Source: Propionispora hippei DSM 15287 (GTDB lineage Bacteria; Bacillota; Negativicutes; Propionisporales; Propionisporaceae). Taken from it: a DNA stretch of 64,000 bases. The DNA lies in contig NZ_FQZD01000007.1 in the NCBI RefSeq assembly GCF_900141835.1, forward strand, positions 124,001-188,000, given 5' to 3'. The notes under the pieces were generated by a model. It had not been told where the DNA came from. It ran no database searches and saw nothing but the letters and a program-made list of their open reading frames with translations. Made by a program: the position numbers and the translations under genes. Of this stretch, positions 60,828 through 64,000 are shown one piece after another. The stretch's first letter is position 1. Each line of letters starts with the position of its first letter.

Positions 60828-60932
60828 TTCTTTTACGGTATAAATGATATAACATAATGCTTAGCAGGCTGATCAGACAAACTGAAGGCTAAGGTCATTC
60901 CCATTTTGGGTATGCTCTTAGCCTTTTTATTT
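60815..60932 (+). ncRNA. Short transcription unit: promoter and immediate strong terminator (leader or small RNA)
   Basis: TTGACA (60815-60820), 18 bases, TATAAA (60839-60844) is the best promoter of the region. It is followed at 60885-60932 by a long hairpin (AAGGCTAAG / CTTAGCCTT with inner CAT/ATG and CCC/GGG pairs) and TTTTTATTTT. A transcript from here would be about 80 bases unless the terminator is read through into the aminotransferase gene at 61134. The gap 60933-61075 shows no gene. Confidence 0.45.
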
Positions 60933-61075
60933 TGGAATACCATCTCTTGCTAAAGAGTAAGGTGAAGGAATATTCCAGGCCATACATAGACAAGAGGAAG
61001 CGGCGAGGGAAAAAGGTTCCTGTAACCACTGGTTTGATCATACGGTTCTGCCAGGTAGTTTATTTTCAAATTTAA

Positions 61076-61106
61076 GTTGTTCGGACATCCTGATGATGAT
61101 TATATG
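61076..61106 (+). promoter_or_regulatory. Candidate aminotransferase promoter with overlapping operator
   Basis: TTGTTC (61078-61083), 17 bases, TATATG (61101-61106), 28 bases before the start codon. The operator copy GTTGTTCGGACA (61076-61087) overlaps the -35. Confidence 0.55.
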
Positions 61107-61133
61107 GATATGCGATAGGCAGGAGGCTTTTGA

Positions 61134-62516
61134 ATGAGTACAGCAGATAGTTTAGAGGTCGATGAATTGGTAAAACTCCACCGGGATCATTTATGGCTCC
61201 ATCTTACCAATCACAAGGCCTTTGAAAGTCAGGAACCGCCGATTATGACGGAAGGAAACGGTTTTATTCTTAAAGACATTTACGGCAAGGAATATGTAGA
61301 CGGCTTATCAGGCGGGGTTTGGGCAGTCAATGTCGGTTACGGCAGGGATTCCATTGTAGAGGCTATTGCCGGGCAACTGAAAAAACTGCCCTATTATGCC
61401 GGGTCGATGGCAACACCTCCGTATATTTTACTGGCGCAAAAACTGGCCTCGCTGCTGCCGGACCTGCCGAAAGTGTATATATCCAACAGCGGTTCCGAGG
61501 CGAATGAAAAGTCCTATAAAATTGCCCGACAGTATTTTAGCGAGAAATATCCGGCAAAGGAAAAATATAAAATTGTTTACCGCAACCGGGATTATCACGG
61601 CACTACACTGGGCGCGCTGGCCAGCAGCGGCCAGCAGGAGAGAAAAGTGAAATTCGGGCCCTTGCCGGAAGGCTTTGCCGCTATTCCTCATGCCCTCTGC
61701 TACCGGTGTGAATTGGGCAAGTGTTATCCTTCCTGTAATATAGACTGTGCCCGCGCTCTGGAGACGGTGATCCAAAGGGAAGGCGAGGACAGTGTGGCGG
61801 CGGTGATTGTCGAGCCGGTTACCGCGGGCGGCGGGATCATTCCGCCGGTTGCCGAGTATTATCCGGTCCTCCAGGAGATTTGCCGGAAATATGAAGTGCT
61901 GCTCATTATGGATGAGGTCGTTACCGGTTTTGGCCGCACCGGCCGCATGTTCGGGCATCAGCATTACGCAGTTGAGCCGGATATGATCACCCTGGCTAAG
62001 GGACTGGCCAGCGGTTATATGCCCATATCGGCAACGGTTGCCCGCAAGAGCATCTTTGATCAGTTCTTAACCGGGCTGGAAGATCCGACCGGGTATTTCA
62101 GGGATATCAGCACCTTCGGCGGCTGTGCCGGCGCTTCAGCGGCAGCCCTGGAAAACATCCGGATTATCGAGGCGGAAAAGCTGGCGGAGAACAGTGCGCA
62201 GATGGGAGCGTATTTGCTGGAGGGCCTTAAAGAGCTGGAGAAATATCCTATAGTGGGTGAAGTCCGTGGCAAAGGCTTGCTGGCCGGTATCGAACTGGTT
62301 GAGGATAAGAAATCAAAAAAGCCGCTCCCTGAAACACACCTGGCCCGGATTGTGGCGGAAGCCAAGCAGGCGGGCGTGATTATCGGCAGGATGGTGCGCA
62401 GTGTTCCCGATTGCAATAACGTGTTATATACGGCACCGCCGCTGATTGTAACGAAAGAGGGCATCGATCGGATTGTCGGAGCGTTTGCCCAAGCGCTGGC
62501 TCATGTTAAGCTATGA
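61134..62516 (+). CDS. tpa: Taurine:pyruvate aminotransferase-like class III aminotransferase
   Basis: 460 residues. PLP-dependent transfer of the amino group of taurine to pyruvate, giving sulfoacetaldehyde and alanine. Class III features: DGLSGGVWAVNVGYGR, SNSGSEANEKSYKIARQYF, RDYHGTTLGALASSG, EPVTAGGGIIPPVAEYYPVL, MDEVVTGFGRTGRMFGHQHY and the PLP-lysine segment ITLAKGLASGYMPISA (Lys about 289). The internal RCELGKCYPSCNIDCA Cys group is familiar from the Bilophila-type enzyme. AGGAGG precedes the ATG. Followed by taurine-type transporter genes, which supports the substrate call. No sulfoacetaldehyde-processing enzyme is inside the window. Confidence 0.85.
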   Translation: MSTADSLEVDELVKLHRDHLWLHLTNHKAFESQEPPIMTEGNGFILKDIYGKEYVDGLSGGVWAVNVGYGRDSIVEAIAGQLKKLPYYAGSMATPPYILLAQKLASLLPDLPKVYISNSGSEANEKSYKIARQYFSEKYPAKEKYKIVYRNRDYHGTTLGALASSGQQERKVKFGPLPEGFAAIPHALCYRCELGKCYPSCNIDCARALETVIQREGEDSVAAVIVEPVTAGGGIIPPVAEYYPVLQEICRKYEVLLIMDEVVTGFGRTGRMFGHQHYAVEPDMITLAKGLASGYMPISATVARKSIFDQFLTGLEDPTGYFRDISTFGGCAGASAAALENIRIIEAEKLAENSAQMGAYLLEGLKELEKYPIVGEVRGKGLLAGIELVEDKKSKKPLPETHLARIVAEAKQAGVIIGRMVRSVPDCNNVLYTAPPLIVTKEGIDRIVGAFAQALAHVKL

Positions 62517-62546
62517 GTTCTGCTGCCGTAGGGGAAGGAGGTTACT

Positions 62547-63341
62547 ATGAACATTGCCTATTTTGTCAGGAAGCAGGTTACCGTAGAGCGGCTGCTGACA
62601 GCGAGCACGGTAATCTTGCTTTTACTGCTGTGGTATACTCTCACCGAGTTAAAGCTTGTTTCCGATATTGTTGTTCCTTCACCTTATAAAGTGGTTACCA
62701 GTTTCCTTGAAATTGCCCGCAGTGGCTATAAAGACAATAGTTTGCTTGTTCACTTGGGTGACAGTCTGGTGCGTTTAATCACTTCCTTTTTATTGGTGGT
62801 GATTACCGCGATTCCCTTGGGGCTGGTTTGCGGCTATAACTCCAAAGCGCGGGCTATTGTCGATCCGCTGATTGAGTTCTACCGGCCCTTGCCGCCGCTG
62901 GCCTATTATACGCTGCTCGTACTATGGATGGGGATTGAGAACTCCTCGAAAATAGCACTGTTATATCTGGCGGGTTTTGCCCCGGTCTATCTTTCCTGTG
63001 TGGCCGGTGTGCAAAAGATAAAGAAAGACTATATTGACGGGGCCTATACACTTGGCGCAAACAGCAGGCAGATTTTCTTTCATGTGGTTTTTCCCGCGTG
63101 CCTGCCTGATATATTCATCGGCCTGAGAACAGCCATCGGGGTTGCCTATACCACGCTGGTGGCGGCGGAAATGGTGGCGGCGGTCACCGGCATAGGCTGG
63201 ATGGTGCTTGACGCCAGCAAATTTTTGCGCAGCGATATCATTTTTGTCGGAATTTTTATTATGGGCATTACCGGTATTCTTTTGGATGGCATGATCCGGA
63301 CTATTGAGAGCAAGGTCATACCTTGGAAAGGTAAAGAATAA
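62547..63341 (+). CDS. tauC: Taurine/sulfonate-type ABC transporter permease
   Basis: 264 residues; GAAGGAGG before the ATG. Six membrane segments, with the EAA-type loop DGAYTLGANSRQIFFHVVFP followed by ACLPDIFIGLRTAIGVAYTT. This matches TauC/SsuC/NrtB permeases; taurine is inferred from the aminotransferase next to it, 30 bp upstream. The ATPase gene is not in the window and presumably lies beyond 64000. Confidence 0.88.
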   Translation: MNIAYFVRKQVTVERLLTASTVILLLLLWYTLTELKLVSDIVVPSPYKVVTSFLEIARSGYKDNSLLVHLGDSLVRLITSFLLVVITAIPLGLVCGYNSKARAIVDPLIEFYRPLPPLAYYTLLVLWMGIENSSKIALLYLAGFAPVYLSCVAGVQKIKKDYIDGAYTLGANSRQIFFHVVFPACLPDIFIGLRTAIGVAYTTLVAAEMVAAVTGIGWMVLDASKFLRSDIIFVGIFIMGITGILLDGMIRTIESKVIPWKGKE

Positions 63342-63362
63342 AACAAAAGAGGGGATTTATGT

Positions 63363-64000
63363 ATGAAACAAAAATTAAAGAGGCTGTTACTGGCCAGCGG
63401 GCTTATCCTTGCTTTAGCAGTGCAGTTAACCGGCTGCGGCAAGAGCCCGGAAACTAAAACGGCTGCCACTGAGGCGGCGAAACCGGAAGTCGTGAATATC
63501 GGCTTTCAGGACATTCCTAATGATGAAATTGTTGCTAAAGTGAAGAATTGGTATGAAAGCGAACTGGGTGTGAAGGTGAATTTCAAAAAGTTTGATTCCG
63601 GCCGTGATGTCAATAATGCTTTTGCGTCAAAGAGCATCGATATTGCCCTGGTGGGCACAACGCCTGCAGCGGTGGGGATAGCCAAAGGTGTTGGCTACGA
63701 GGTTTTCTGGATTCATGATATCATTGGCACTGCCGAGTCGCTGGCGGTAAAAAACAGTGCTAACATTAATTCTATTAAAGATTTAAAAGGAAAAAAGGTA
63801 GCGGTACCGTTTAGTTCGACGGCTCATTACAGTTTGCTTAATGCGTTGAAGCTGGAGGGAGTAAATCCTTCGGAAGTGAAAATTCTTGATATGCAGCCGC
63901 CTGATATCTTTGCTGCCTGGCAGCGGGGAGATATTGACGCCGCTTATGTCTGGAACCCGGTATTGGGTAAATTGCTGGCCGATGGAAAAACGCTGACTGA
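63363..64000 (+). CDS. tauA: Taurine/sulfonate-type ABC substrate-binding lipoprotein (3' end cut by window edge)
   Basis: About 212 codons visible. Lipoprotein signal MKQKLKRLLLASGLILALAV with lipobox LTGC, then the type 2 binding-protein fold: VVNIGFQDIPNDEIVAKVKN, FKKFDSGRDVNNAFASKSID, IALVGTTPAAVGIAKGVGYE, LKGKKVAVPFSSTAHYSLLN, AAWQRGDIDAAYVWNPVLGK. This order matches TauA. ATG 63363 follows GAGGGG. Delivers the sulfonate to TauC. Confidence 0.88.
   Translation, partial: MKQKLKRLLLASGLILALAVQLTGCGKSPETKTAATEAAKPEVVNIGFQDIPNDEIVAKVKNWYESELGVKVNFKKFDSGRDVNNAFASKSIDIALVGTTPAAVGIAKGVGYEVFWIHDIIGTAESLAVKNSANINSIKDLKGKKVAVPFSSTAHYSLLNALKLEGVNPSEVKILDMQPPDIFAAWQRGDIDAAYVWNPVLGKLLADGKTLT

Noticed and set aside
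60684-60855. N-terminal extension of the GntR regulator
   Set aside because: The extension would be translated from the promoter and operator region and is unlike GntR proteins.

Overview
The window reads as a chromosomal segment of an anaerobic, low-to-mid-GC Firmicute. Strong GGAGG-type ribosome binding sites, many T-tailed intrinsic terminators and small operons under IclR, GntR, TetR, AraC and Crp-type regulators support this. The mixture of taurine:pyruvate aminotransferase, a glucitol-type PTS and tautomerase/flavin-reductase genes would fit a Negativicutes/Sporomusaceae-like bacterium, but that placement is inference, not something the sequence proves. No complete rRNA or tRNA gene and no CRISPR array is visible.

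Layout. 1-2.4 kb: KDPG/KHG aldolase and its IclR regulator, facing a P-loop kinase that carries the same operator. 2.9-5.4 kb: a secreted GH9 cellulase and a secreted CBM11-like protein. 5.6-7.2 kb: SnoaL-like, flavin reductase and tautomerase genes. 7.4-14.2 kb: an AT-rich accessory cassette (DUF3800, a secreted protein, a 1256-residue PD-(D/E)XK protein and a HEPN-like partner). The cassette is flanked by two diverged copies of one non-coding segment; the right copy adjoins a broken SnoaL-like copy and a small MITE-like element. 15.1-31.9 kb: a large defence island built on a class-2-type DISARM core: AIPR, DrmE, NERD-UvrD helicase, DrmA, DrmB, a PD-(D/E)XK protein, C5 DNA methyltransferase, Vsr and a reader-HNH endonuclease. 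The canonical PLD nuclease DrmC is missing. A 577-codon-class unknown gene lies opposite. The island ends at a 3' fragment of a tRNA-Arg(ACG) gene that still has its terminator (34.1 kb), a typical integration scar, followed by an XRE repressor with its palindromic operators.

35.0-39.2 kb: a GC-richer operon encodes a glucitol-family PTS (IIC, split IIB/IIC2, IIA, GutM), an iron-type dehydrogenase and glucosamine-6-phosphate deaminase. Together these suggest use of an amino-sugar alcohol; the IIA protein lacks the expected phospho-histidine. 39.5-45.5 kb: small housekeeping and accessory genes (VOC proteins, SDR, Crp-like, GyrI-like, a methyltransferase), an IS3 relic and MITE fragments. 45.7-55 kb: a sugar ABC transporter (ATPase, permease, binding protein), two mutarotase-superfamily proteins (one a large TPR fusion) and an AraC regulator. 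55-59.9 kb: glycogen phosphorylase, a TetR-controlled 52-residue membrane peptide, a PAS-like protein and a glutathione peroxidase. 60-64 kb: a taurine catabolism locus: GntR regulator, taurine:pyruvate aminotransferase, TauC permease and a TauA-type binding protein cut by the right edge. Operator repeats overlap the -35 box of each of its three promoters.

The two candidates most worth pursuing as new biology are the DrmC-less DISARM variant and the repeat-flanked 1256-residue nuclease plus HEPN-like pair.
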